NCBI GenBank assembly: GCA_963809925.1
Contig: CAWELH010000002.1
Span: 186,001-250,000, forward strand
Length of the DNA: 64,000 nucleotides
Source of the DNA: DASQZK01 sp963809925
Lineage (GTDB): Bacteria > Bacteroidota > Bacteroidia > Bacteroidales > GCA-2748055
Direction of reading: 5' to 3'
Of this stretch, positions 8,113 to 16,668 are shown piece after piece; positions within the stretch are counted from its first letter, which is position 1; every line of letters begins with the position of its first letter. The position numbers were made by a program, and so were the translations under genes. The notes beneath the pieces were generated by a model. That model was given only the letters and a program-made list of their open reading frames with translations, was not told the origin of the DNA and searched no databases.

Positions 8113-10578
8113 ATGCCACAAAGTGAAAAAAAAACGTTGCTTCATCTAGTGCCGCTGATCATTTTCCTTTCAGGGTTTTCCGCGCTCGTTTGCCAGATCG
8201 TTTGGATCCGGGAATTTTCGTTGCTCTTTGGGACACACCTTTTGTCAACAAGTACGGTTCTGACCATTTTTATGGCAGGACTTTCAGGAGGAGCTCTTCT
8301 CTTCGGAAGATGGTCCGACCGTGTAGCAAAGCCAGTTTGGCTACTGTTTGTGATCCAGGCGGGAATTGCCCTCTTCGCACTATTTTTCACTCCTCTCTTC
8401 CATCTCCTTACTCATGTCTATGTTGCAATGAACCAAACCGGGTCACCACTTGCCACCCATCCAAATCTTGCCCGTTTCGTTCTGTCGGCTGTGATGCTAA
8501 GTATTCCCACTACACTTATGGGAGGCACGCTGCCCGTGATAGTAAAGCTATACACTCAGAAACCAGGTCAACTGGGCATGAACATCAGTTCTCTCTACTC
8601 CTTCAATAACGCCGGAGCCTTTACAGGCGGATTGCTTGCAGGATTTTTCTTTCTCAGGCTTTTCGGTTCACATCATACCAATATGATTGCAGCCTCGGTC
8701 AGTTCGACAAATGCCCTGTTTCTCCTCATTCTTTCTCCGTATTTGCAAACATCCCGGTCAACGATCACCGTAATTCAGGAAAACACTGAGATTGCCGCTG
8801 GCAACTTTAAAAAGCATGTGCTCTACACAGTACTGATTGTAACTGCAATTGAAGGATTCACCATGATGGTTTATGAGATTCTCTGGACCAGGACGATTCT
8901 TGAATTTTCGTACGATAAATCCTCCTATGTCTATACTGTGGTCATACTGGGGTTCCTGTTTGGCTTGTCGTCCGGAGCCTTTATTGTGAGGAAACATATC
9001 GATAAATGGAAGGATCTGCTGTTGAAATTTTCCTACGTCGAGTACGGTAGCGGTTTCATTGCTCTTTTTGCTTTTATACTTTTCTCCTACCTTACGCCTA
9101 TATTCTATCACAGCAGGTTCTCCAATGATACCTGGTTTAATGTATCGGGTCGTGAGTATATCTACTTTTTCATTACAACCTCACTGCCGGCATTTCTGAT
9201 GGGCATCAGCTATCCCCTTGCCGGCAAAATCATTACTGACAATTTTGGCAGGCTTGGCTCACGCATGGGATTACTCAGTTTTACCGATACCATTGGCAGT
9301 GTAGCAGGTCCTGTAATTGCGGGTTTCGTCATGCTGCGGATAATGAATGTATACCATAGTTACATGCTCTGTGTCGTACTGAACCTGGCATCGGGAATTG
9401 CCCTTCTTCTGGTAAACAGGAATATCAGCCTTTCTCTGAAGCGCATCCTTCCTGCTGCAGCAGTTTTAATACCTGCTTTGACCGTGCTTTTTATTTTCCC
9501 ACTTTCAGCCTACAACAGCAACAAAGCGAAATTGTACGAAGGAGAAACCATCCTGGATGTGAAGGAAGGAATGACAGCAACAGTACTGGTCACCCAATTA
9601 CCATCAGGATATCGTGCACTTACCATAAACGGTGCGAAAACAGCGTTCACCAATCCGGAAGACCAACGCGTACATAAGATGCTAGCCTACCTTCCATGGT
9701 TTTACAACCCACAGGCTAAGAATGCCGCTGTGATCGGTTTCGGTTTGGGGATTACGGCACGGTGCCTTACAGATCTCAATATTGAAACGAGCCTGGCCGA
9801 ACTTTCACCGGAAGTCCTCTTCCTGTCTTCCAAAAATCTGAACTATGTGAATCACGGCGTACTGGGCGGCGACCACATCAAAACATACGTTGAAGACGGC
9901 AGATCGATGTTACTGAGATCCCGGGAAAAATTCGATATCATCACCACCAATGCAGTTCATCCGCGTCTTGGAGCAAACCTGTATTCGTCAGATTTTTATC
10001 GCCTGTGCAACGACAGGTTGACCGATAGTGGTACGATTTGCCAGTGGATTCCTACGAACTGGATGACGGAGGACGAGTTCAGGAGCATGGTCAGGTCTTT
10101 CATTGATGTTTTTCCATGGGCCAGGCTTTGGTACGCAAACCGTGCACATACCCTCATCGTTGGATCCAGGACAAAATATGAAACCAGCTACGAACAGTTT
10201 AAAGAATTGTTTTATCGACAGGATATATATTATGAACTCATCGATGTCGACCTGGTTGAGCCAGAAAGTATTTTATCTGGATTTTTCTTGACGGAGAACG
10301 AATTAAGAAACTGGGCAGGAAATATAGCACCTGATACCGATGACAGACCAATTATAGAATATAGTTTTGTCACGGATCCGCGGCCGAATCAAAATATCCT
10401 TCGTACATTGATCGCTTCTAAGCCTGACTTTGAGCGGTGTATACAACTCCCCGACACTATTGATCAGGATGTCAAAGACTATGTATTTGGGAGAATTAAT
10501 GCCGACTATGAGCAACATATCAGCTACCTCAAAGGGCTATCACTTACCCTGGCAGCCCAGGATTCCCTCAAATTCTGA
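8113..10578 (+). CDS. Membrane protein with spermidine-synthase-like domain
   Basis: 821 residues, of the family annotated as fused MFS/spermidine synthase. The first about 470 residues hold some 12-14 membrane helices, starting LVPLIIFLSGFSALVCQIVW. A soluble spermidine/spermine-synthase-like Rossmann domain follows at about 530-760, with the nucleotide-binding strand AAVIGFGLGITARCL and EDGRSML. In true spermidine synthases the next strand ends in an Asp-rich loop with the catalytic Asp. Here it reads IITTNAVHPRLGANLYSSDFY, so that Asp is absent. The protein probably binds SAM-like ligands or performs a different transfer. It sits 84 bases before a GH78 gene, but no functional link is evident. 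Confidence 0.85.
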   Translation: MPQSEKKTLLHLVPLIIFLSGFSALVCQIVWIREFSLLFGTHLLSTSTVLTIFMAGLSGGALLFGRWSDRVAKPVWLLFVIQAGIALFALFFTPLFHLLTHVYVAMNQTGSPLATHPNLARFVLSAVMLSIPTTLMGGTLPVIVKLYTQKPGQLGMNISSLYSFNNAGAFTGGLLAGFFFLRLFGSHHTNMIAASVSSTNALFLLILSPYLQTSRSTITVIQENTEIAAGNFKKHVLYTVLIVTAIEGFTMMVYEILWTRTILEFSYDKSSYVYTVVILGFLFGLSSGAFIVRKHIDKWKDLLLKFSYVEYGSGFIALFAFILFSYLTPIFYHSRFSNDTWFNVSGREYIYFFITTSLPAFLMGISYPLAGKIITDNFGRLGSRMGLLSFTDTIGSVAGPVIAGFVMLRIMNVYHSYMLCVVLNLASGIALLLVNRNISLSLKRILPAAAVLIPALTVLFIFPLSAYNSNKAKLYEGETILDVKEGMTATVLVTQLPSGYRALTINGAKTAFTNPEDQRVHKMLAYLPWFYNPQAKNAAVIGFGLGITARCLTDLNIETSLAELSPEVLFLSSKNLNYVNHGVLGGDHIKTYVEDGRSMLLRSREKFDIITTNAVHPRLGANLYSSDFYRLCNDRLTDSGTICQWIPTNWMTEDEFRSMVRSFIDVFPWARLWYANRAHTLIVGSRTKYETSYEQFKELFYRQDIYYELIDVDLVEPESILSGFFLTENELRNWAGNIAPDTDDRPIIEYSFVTDPRPNQNILRTLIASKPDFERCIQLPDTIDQDVKDYVFGRINADYEQHISYLKGLSLTLAAQDSLKF

Positions 10579-10662
10579 TACGTAATTCTGCTCCTTATCA
10601 ATAATATAAAGGAAATACTTACTATTTTTCTTATGGAACTGACGAAAACCAATTACCACACA

Positions 10663-13026
10663 ATGAAAACAAAACTCATTGCTCTGCAAATACTACTTCT
10701 GTATTGCGCCATTCTTCCGGCACAGATGGGGAGCGCTAAGAATAAATGGGATGCTGTTTGGATCACGCATCCCGGAATTTCTGAAACCGATTACAACGTT
10801 GTGCTCTTCAGAAAATCTTTCGAATTGGAAAACAAAGCCGAAAAATTTATTGTGCATATTACTGCAGACAATCATTATCGATTATATGTCAATGGGAAAT
10901 ATGTCACCTTCGGCCCCCAGGAATCTGACATACGGCACTGGCGGTATGAGACTCTTGATTTAGCTCCCTTCCTCAAACAAGGGATGAACCTCATCGCTGC
11001 TGAAGTTGTAAACTGGGGTGTTGACCGGGCGTTTGGGATCATCTCTGCCAGGACGGCATTCCTGATGCAGGGTGACTCACCATTGGAATCGGTAATAAAC
11101 ACGAATGCAGAGGGTTGGAAGACCGTCGTTAATAAGGCATTTACACCCCGGCCCGTTAACTGGATGTACGGCGTGGATATTAATGGCGGTTTTTATGCAG
11201 CAAATTCCGGTGACAGTCTAAATGCGAAATATTATCCGTGGGGATGGAATACTCCCGACTTTGACGATTCGGAATGGGTACCTGCAAAATGGTCTTATTC
11301 TGCCATCAGGCGAGGCCATTCTTTCATCTGGATCCTGGAACCCAGAAACACTCCTCTTCAGTCGCATCAGCATGAGAGGTTCACAAGTATTATCAGGAAA
11401 GGAGGACTTGATATCCCTGATGGATTTCTGGACGGCAAAGCTCCGGTTATCATCCCGGCAAATTCTGAAACAAATATTATGATTGATCAGACCTTCCTGA
11501 CTATCGGCTATCCGGAACTAATATTCTCAGGAGGAAAAAACTCCGTCATAACGATTAGCTATGCCGAAAACCTTTTCGACAAAGACCGAAAGAAAGGGAA
11601 TAGAAATAGTACAGAAGGCAAAAGTATTATCGGGATTAAGGACGTAATTATTCCTGACGGCGGCAATATGCGAATGTACAAACCATTATCGCGTAAAGCC
11701 TTCCGGTTTATCTCTCTGGATATTAAAACCTCCGACACACCCCTGACCATCGAAAACTATTACAACGACTTCACTACAACATCGATTGAAAAAAAGGCAT
11801 CCTTCGAATGTAACAATATGATGTACAGATATATAGCCGATATTTGCTGGCGCACTCTCAAGCTATGTACTCAGGATAACTTCATGAGCGATGCCTACTA
11901 TGAAACTATGCAATATGTGGGCGATTCCAGACCTCATGCCCTCTCCTGGATTTCAATGACCGGCGATAATCGACACTTTAAAAATGCCATAAGCCAGTTC
12001 CATGAGTCCCGCATCACGGATGGCAACCTGACAAGTTGTTACCCGCTGAAATCGACCTTCGTGCATCCGACATACTCCCTGGTATGGATAGATATGATCC
12101 ATGATTATATGATGTATTATGGCGGGAAGGATTATATCAGACCCTTCCTGTCTGACATTTCTGGCGTCCTGGACTGGTTTGAGCTACATCTGAACGAAAA
12201 TGGCATACCGGGGAAAACAGACTGGCCCTATTTTGTTGACTGGTACAAGGAATCTGGGGGTGGAACATCCCCGGTATCCGGAAACGGAAATTCTGCGGTG
12301 GTCACACTTCAGTGGGTTTACAGTCTGCAGAACGCTGCTGATATTTTCAAATGGTTTGGTATGGATGATGAGGCGGAGAAATATCTGGCCCGAGCTGCGG
12401 AATTGCAAGTAATCGTGAATGAGCTGTTCTATGATAAATCAAGAGGGATATATGCGGAGGACCCGGAAAAGACATTTTATGACCAACGACCCAACATCAT
12501 GGCAGTGCTCACAAATACAGTAAAACCGGAAGATCAAAAAGCCCTGATTGGAAGGATACTGACAGATAAGAGCCTCAGTCAGGCCGGTTTGTACTACCGA
12601 TATAACTTTTTTAATGCACTGACTCATGCCACTGCCGGGGAGTATTTTGACCAGGTACTTGCACCCTGGACTGATGTGGTAAATGCCGGGGTATCGACAA
12701 CTCCTGAGAAACAGGTTGATCAGCAACCACGTTCAGAATGTCATCCCTGGTCGGCTTCACCATTGTACGCCTACTTCCATGTACTTTGCGGCATTCAGCC
12801 TGCATCACCTGGTTTTGAAAAGGTGGTCATTGCACCTTTACCCGGAAATCTTGAATATATAAAAGCCAGTTATCCCCATCCTTTCGGCATGATCATCGTC
12901 GATCTGCATTTCACGAATAATAAGGTGAAAGGGCAGATCACAATACCGAAGGGCCTCGATGCAACCTTTATGTGGAATGATGAACATCTGAAACTGAGTC
13001 CCGGACTAAATAAAATCTCACGCTAA
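10663..13026 (+). CDS. GH78-like alpha-L-rhamnosidase
   Basis: About 787 residues from the ATG at 10663. The in-frame ATG at 10633 adds ten residues in front of a clean signal peptide, MKTKLIALQILLLYCAILPA, and is less likely. A jelly-roll region (WDAVWITHPG, LYVNGKYVTFGPQ) precedes the alpha/alpha barrel. The barrel motif DAYYETMQYVGDSRPHAL matches the GH78 D-x-x-x-E-x-x-x-Y-x-G-D signature carrying the general acid. STTPE near residue 695 aligns with the second glutamate region, and a C-terminal beta domain follows. It would release terminal alpha-L-rhamnose in the periplasm. Its stop shares TAATG with the GH20 start, so the two are translationally coupled. Confidence 0.85.
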   Translation: MKTKLIALQILLLYCAILPAQMGSAKNKWDAVWITHPGISETDYNVVLFRKSFELENKAEKFIVHITADNHYRLYVNGKYVTFGPQESDIRHWRYETLDLAPFLKQGMNLIAAEVVNWGVDRAFGIISARTAFLMQGDSPLESVINTNAEGWKTVVNKAFTPRPVNWMYGVDINGGFYAANSGDSLNAKYYPWGWNTPDFDDSEWVPAKWSYSAIRRGHSFIWILEPRNTPLQSHQHERFTSIIRKGGLDIPDGFLDGKAPVIIPANSETNIMIDQTFLTIGYPELIFSGGKNSVITISYAENLFDKDRKKGNRNSTEGKSIIGIKDVIIPDGGNMRMYKPLSRKAFRFISLDIKTSDTPLTIENYYNDFTTTSIEKKASFECNNMMYRYIADICWRTLKLCTQDNFMSDAYYETMQYVGDSRPHALSWISMTGDNRHFKNAISQFHESRITDGNLTSCYPLKSTFVHPTYSLVWIDMIHDYMMYYGGKDYIRPFLSDISGVLDWFELHLNENGIPGKTDWPYFVDWYKESGGGTSPVSGNGNSAVVTLQWVYSLQNAADIFKWFGMDDEAEKYLARAAELQVIVNELFYDKSRGIYAEDPEKTFYDQRPNIMAVLTNTVKPEDQKALIGRILTDKSLSQAGLYYRYNFFNALTHATAGEYFDQVLAPWTDVVNAGVSTTPEKQVDQQPRSECHPWSASPLYAYFHVLCGIQPASPGFEKVVIAPLPGNLEYIKASYPHPFGMIIVDLHFTNNKVKGQITIPKGLDATFMWNDEHLKLSPGLNKISR

Positions 13027-15308
13027 TGAAAAAATTTACGTTGATCTTCGTCGCCATGGCTGGAATCCTTTTCTTTAACGGATGTTCGGGAACAGAATTG
13101 CCGGTTGTATGTCCCCAGCCACTCTCCATGGTCCCCGGACATGGGACTTTTACCATTTCACCGGATGTCGTAATAGATGCCGGGGCTTTTGATAATCCGG
13201 AATTCCTTACCTCATATCTACAACAAAAAATTCTTCTGCATACCGGCATTGATATCGCTGCCGGGGATAAAACCGGGAATGTAAATACAATTGTATTTTC
13301 AAAGACGGGAGGAAATGACAATCCGGGTCCAGATGGATACAGGATCACTACCTCAAAACACCGCGTAATCATTGAAGCTGGCACCGGTGCAGGCATTTTC
13401 TACGGTATAAATACACTTATTCAGCTTATCAGGGTCGACAGATCATCATACACTTTTTACCCGGTTAAGATCGTGGATTCACCCGCCTTTGCCTGGAGGG
13501 GTATGCACCTTGATGTTTCAAGGCATTTCTTCCCGGTAGAATTCATTAAAATATACATTGATATCCTTGCCCTCCATAAAATGAATGTATTCCACTGGCA
13601 TCTTACGGATGATCAGGGATGGAGGATAGAGATAGACAAATACCCGAAGCTGACATCAGTTGCTGCCTGGAGAACGGATCATACCAACATGCCCTGGAAT
13701 TATGACGTGACCATTAGCGGCGATCATGCGAAGAATCTATACGGCGGATTCTACACGAAGGACGAGATCAGGGAAATTGTGCGCTATGCCCGGGAAAGGT
13801 ATGTGACCATTGTACCGGAGATAGAGATGCCCGGACATTCAAGGGCAGCCCTTACCGCCTACCCCGGACTCACCTGTTCGGGTAAACCATACCGTATACC
13901 AGAGGATACTCCATTTGAGTTTACCGATCCGTACTGTGCCGGAAATGATTCAGTTTTTACATTTTTACAAGATGTACTGAGTGAAGTGATGGAACTTTTT
14001 CCTTCAACCTATATTCACATTGGCGGTGATGAGGCAAAAAAAACTCCATGGGAAAATTGTCCGCTTTGCCAAAAAAGGATGAGGGAGGAAGGCCTCGAAA
14101 ACACTGAGCAGCTGCAAGCCTGGTTCATCAGCCAGATCGATAATTATTTACGGGAAAAAGGCAGAAAGACGATTGGATGGGACGAAATTATGGAAGGTAA
14201 TCTGCCAACCGATGCTGCCATCATGGCCTGGAGGGATACAGAAAGTGCCGGAGAAGCTCTCAGGGAAGGTTACAACACTGTTGTTGCTACCAGCCGTTTC
14301 TATTACTTCAGCTCTGCCCAGGATAACACCCGCGATCTGCCGTCCAGGGTGCTTTCCCTACAGGATGTGCTCGAGTATAATCCCGTTCCCGATTCACTTA
14401 CACCGGAACAATCTGAGCGACTGTTGGGTGTAAGTGGAAGTATCTGGACCGAAAACATCCAGAATGGCGAGGATGTGGAAATTCATCTCCTTCCCAGACT
14501 GGCAGCTCTGGCAAACACTGCATGGTCCGGTCCTCATAGCATGGACTATGAAACCTTTATTAAGAGTATGCCCCGCTACTTTAAATTTTTAGATGCAGAA
14601 TCCCTGTATTATTACCTCGACTCACCGAAGGGATTTACGTCGGACAAATTTTACACGGATGATTATTCCGTCAGGATGCATTCCGAAATACCGGGCACAG
14701 AAATCAGGTATACCCTTGACGGTAGCGAGCCGGAAATTACATCCCCCTTGTATACAAAGTCCATTAGTGTAAAAAATACAACAACGGTCAAAGCCATGAA
14801 TTTTCTCCCCTCAGGAAAGTCGAGTCCCGTGCGGATGGCCAGCATCGAGAAAGTTACATTGAATGAAGCCATGGCACATGGGGGAAAATCTTCCGGGCTC
14901 ACACTAAAAACAGGCTTTACCGATATATCTTCACTGGATGATCTCTCGCCGGCACAGAATTGGGAAACCGGTGAAAGCGAACTGATCAGAATACCGGAAA
15001 ACCTGGCAGGCAAAGATCATTTTGTTCTGGAGTTTAGCGGATTCTTCAACGCACCAGAGGATGGCATTTATCAATTTTTTACTACCTCAGATGACGGTAG
15101 CCGGTTGTATATCGACGACCATCTCATTGTTGATAATGACGGAATTCACGGTAGCATAACCGCCAGTGGTCAGACAGGACTGGCCAAAGGCAGCCACCGT
15201 ATGAAAGTCCTGTTCTTTGAAGCAAATTATGGAGAAAGTCTGAAGGTTGAAATGGAAGGACCGGAGATTGAAAAGGATGAGATCAACGAAAAATTATTGA
15301 CTCACTAA
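13026..15308 (+). CDS. GH20 beta-N-acetylhexosaminidase with PA14 domain
   Basis: 760 residues, lipoprotein signal with FFNGC at about residue 20. Domains in order: GH20b at about 28-140, the GH20 barrel at about 150-500, a chitobiase C-terminal-like beta domain at about 545-620 (IRYTLDGSEPEITSPLYT) and a PA14 lectin-like domain at about 640-750 (GIYQFFTTSDDGSRLYIDD). The catalytic pair D335-E336 lies in HIGGDEAKK, and HWHLTDDQGWRIEI is the family signature. The enzyme removes terminal beta-GlcNAc or GalNAc by substrate-assisted retention. It starts inside the stop codon of the GH78 gene, which suggests both act on one mixed glycan. Confidence 0.93.
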   Translation: MKKFTLIFVAMAGILFFNGCSGTELPVVCPQPLSMVPGHGTFTISPDVVIDAGAFDNPEFLTSYLQQKILLHTGIDIAAGDKTGNVNTIVFSKTGGNDNPGPDGYRITTSKHRVIIEAGTGAGIFYGINTLIQLIRVDRSSYTFYPVKIVDSPAFAWRGMHLDVSRHFFPVEFIKIYIDILALHKMNVFHWHLTDDQGWRIEIDKYPKLTSVAAWRTDHTNMPWNYDVTISGDHAKNLYGGFYTKDEIREIVRYARERYVTIVPEIEMPGHSRAALTAYPGLTCSGKPYRIPEDTPFEFTDPYCAGNDSVFTFLQDVLSEVMELFPSTYIHIGGDEAKKTPWENCPLCQKRMREEGLENTEQLQAWFISQIDNYLREKGRKTIGWDEIMEGNLPTDAAIMAWRDTESAGEALREGYNTVVATSRFYYFSSAQDNTRDLPSRVLSLQDVLEYNPVPDSLTPEQSERLLGVSGSIWTENIQNGEDVEIHLLPRLAALANTAWSGPHSMDYETFIKSMPRYFKFLDAESLYYYLDSPKGFTSDKFYTDDYSVRMHSEIPGTEIRYTLDGSEPEITSPLYTKSISVKNTTTVKAMNFLPSGKSSPVRMASIEKVTLNEAMAHGGKSSGLTLKTGFTDISSLDDLSPAQNWETGESELIRIPENLAGKDHFVLEFSGFFNAPEDGIYQFFTTSDDGSRLYIDDHLIVDNDGIHGSITASGQTGLAKGSHRMKVLFFEANYGESLKVEMEGPEIEKDEINEKLLTH

Positions 15309-15393
15309 TCCGCATCTGCGAACAAAAATAGAGTCTCTACAAAACTTTTCTCCGGAAGATGTGTTTATACTTCACTTACAGATTAATGCAAAC

Positions 15394-15480
15394 AAAACCG
15401 CAAGGTGCATCAGGGCCACGAGCCCGTCAAAGTAACCGATTATACCCCTGCAGATGTGCTTTGCGGTTTTTCTTTTTTCT
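15394..15480. terminator. Long structured terminator between convergent operons
   Basis: AAAACCGCAA at 15394-15403 pairs with TTGCGGTTTT at 15461-15470. The pairing continues inward to 15411 and 15453 with three G-U pairs, giving an 18-bp RNA stem. AGGG/CCCT then pair beyond a 3-base bulge, around a loop of about 30 bases. A T-rich run follows on the plus strand, and TTTTGTTTG follows on the minus strand, so it can end both the GH20 and the TolC transcripts. The loop is unusually large for a simple terminator. Confidence 0.65.
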
Positions 15481-15492
15481 CCGCATAATCCT

Positions 15493-16668
15493 TTAAAGAT
15501 AAATAATCAGCAATTCGGCTTCCTTTAAAGCCACGTCTTTTTGATAGTCAATCAGCTTTAGCCTGTTTCTGTAATAAACATCTGTGGAATAATAGAATTC
15601 CGCCAGTGATATCTCTCCTGCTTCCAGAGCCTTATAATAGACCTCCGGGGTGATGTCTTCAAATAATCCGGAAAATTCTGACAACCGGTCTTTGGCGTAT
15701 TTCCATTCATGATGCAGACGCATGATCTGGGTTTGCATCTCTCTGGTAAAACGCCCTGCCTCACTTTCTGCCCGGGCAACTTCAGCGCCTGCTTTCTTCT
15801 TCTCACCGGAGTTTTCCCATAATGGAATTGTTATACCGGCATGGAAACCCCTGAGTCTTTCATTGAGGATGCTCTCTGAATAATAACCGGCTGAAAATTG
15901 TGGCAACCTGTAACCGGCCTGAAGTCTCCTATTTAATATTTTTAACTGTATATCCTCACGGTAAAGCTGTAATTGCGGGCCTGCCTGGTAATCGCTTAAA
16001 AGCGTATCCGGGTCAATATCGTGTGACGCTGGAAAGATCGAATCTGTGACCTGAAAACTCTTCCCGCCGCACAGTTTTGAAATTATCATTGCATTGGATT
16101 GAGACTGATTGATGAGATCCAGAAACTCATTTCTGAGAACAGCTTCCTGTAATTTTGACTGATTGACTTCAATGATACCAATCTCACCCCTGTCAAATCT
16201 GCGATTGTAACCCTCGAGTATCTTCTCTGATATGACTGTCCGCCTGCCAATAATGCTGATCCTGGCATTGAGATACACAGCTTCGATAAATGCTTTCTCT
16301 GCTTCAAGAAGAACTTCCCTGATTTTTGTCTGCAGCTTCAATTCGGCCATAGAGGCTTGTGATTTTGCAATATCCGCCTTTCTCATATACACGGATGGGA
16401 AGTTAAAAGTCTGTGTCACAGAAAAATCCGTCCGGTTTCCAAGTACATCCGGGCTGCCATATAAGTAGCCGTATTCTATCTCCGGATTGCCCGGATACAG
16501 ACCGGTACGAGAGGTTGCAAGTTCTGCATCATAGACAGTTCTGGCAGAAATTATAGCTTCATTATTTTCACTCACCAATGACAGCAATGTGTCCAGGGTA
16601 TTCTGAGCGCATATCTCCGTCGCCTGGAATAACAAAATTATCCAGGTTACATTTAGTAGCCGTTTCAT
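15493..16668 (-). CDS. TolC-family outer membrane efflux protein (CzcC-like)
   Basis: 391 residues with an N-terminal signal peptide ending near CAQNTLD. Two long heptad-rich alpha-helical stretches (TKIREVLLEAEKAFIEAVYL, RLHHEWKYAKDRLSEF) give the duplicated OEP repeat that builds the periplasmic tunnel. Length and order match CzcC/CusC-type channels paired with metal RND pumps. The start codon overlaps the stop of the pump gene upstream (ATGA, 4 bases), so it is the last gene of the adaptor-pump-channel operon. It provides the outer membrane exit. Confidence 0.88.
   Translation of the reverse strand: MKRLLNVTWIILLFQATEICAQNTLDTLLSLVSENNEAIISARTVYDAELATSRTGLYPGNPEIEYGYLYGSPDVLGNRTDFSVTQTFNFPSVYMRKADIAKSQASMAELKLQTKIREVLLEAEKAFIEAVYLNARISIIGRRTVISEKILEGYNRRFDRGEIGIIEVNQSKLQEAVLRNEFLDLINQSQSNAMIISKLCGGKSFQVTDSIFPASHDIDPDTLLSDYQAGPQLQLYREDIQLKILNRRLQAGYRLPQFSAGYYSESILNERLRGFHAGITIPLWENSGEKKKAGAEVARAESEAGRFTREMQTQIMRLHHEWKYAKDRLSEFSGLFEDITPEVYYKALEAGEISLAEFYYSTDVYYRNRLKLIDYQKDVALKEAELLIIYL

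Noticed and set aside
15394..15470. Riboswitch or integron attC site
   Set aside because: It lies downstream of converging genes rather than in a leader, and no core motif of a known riboswitch or attC end boxes was found.
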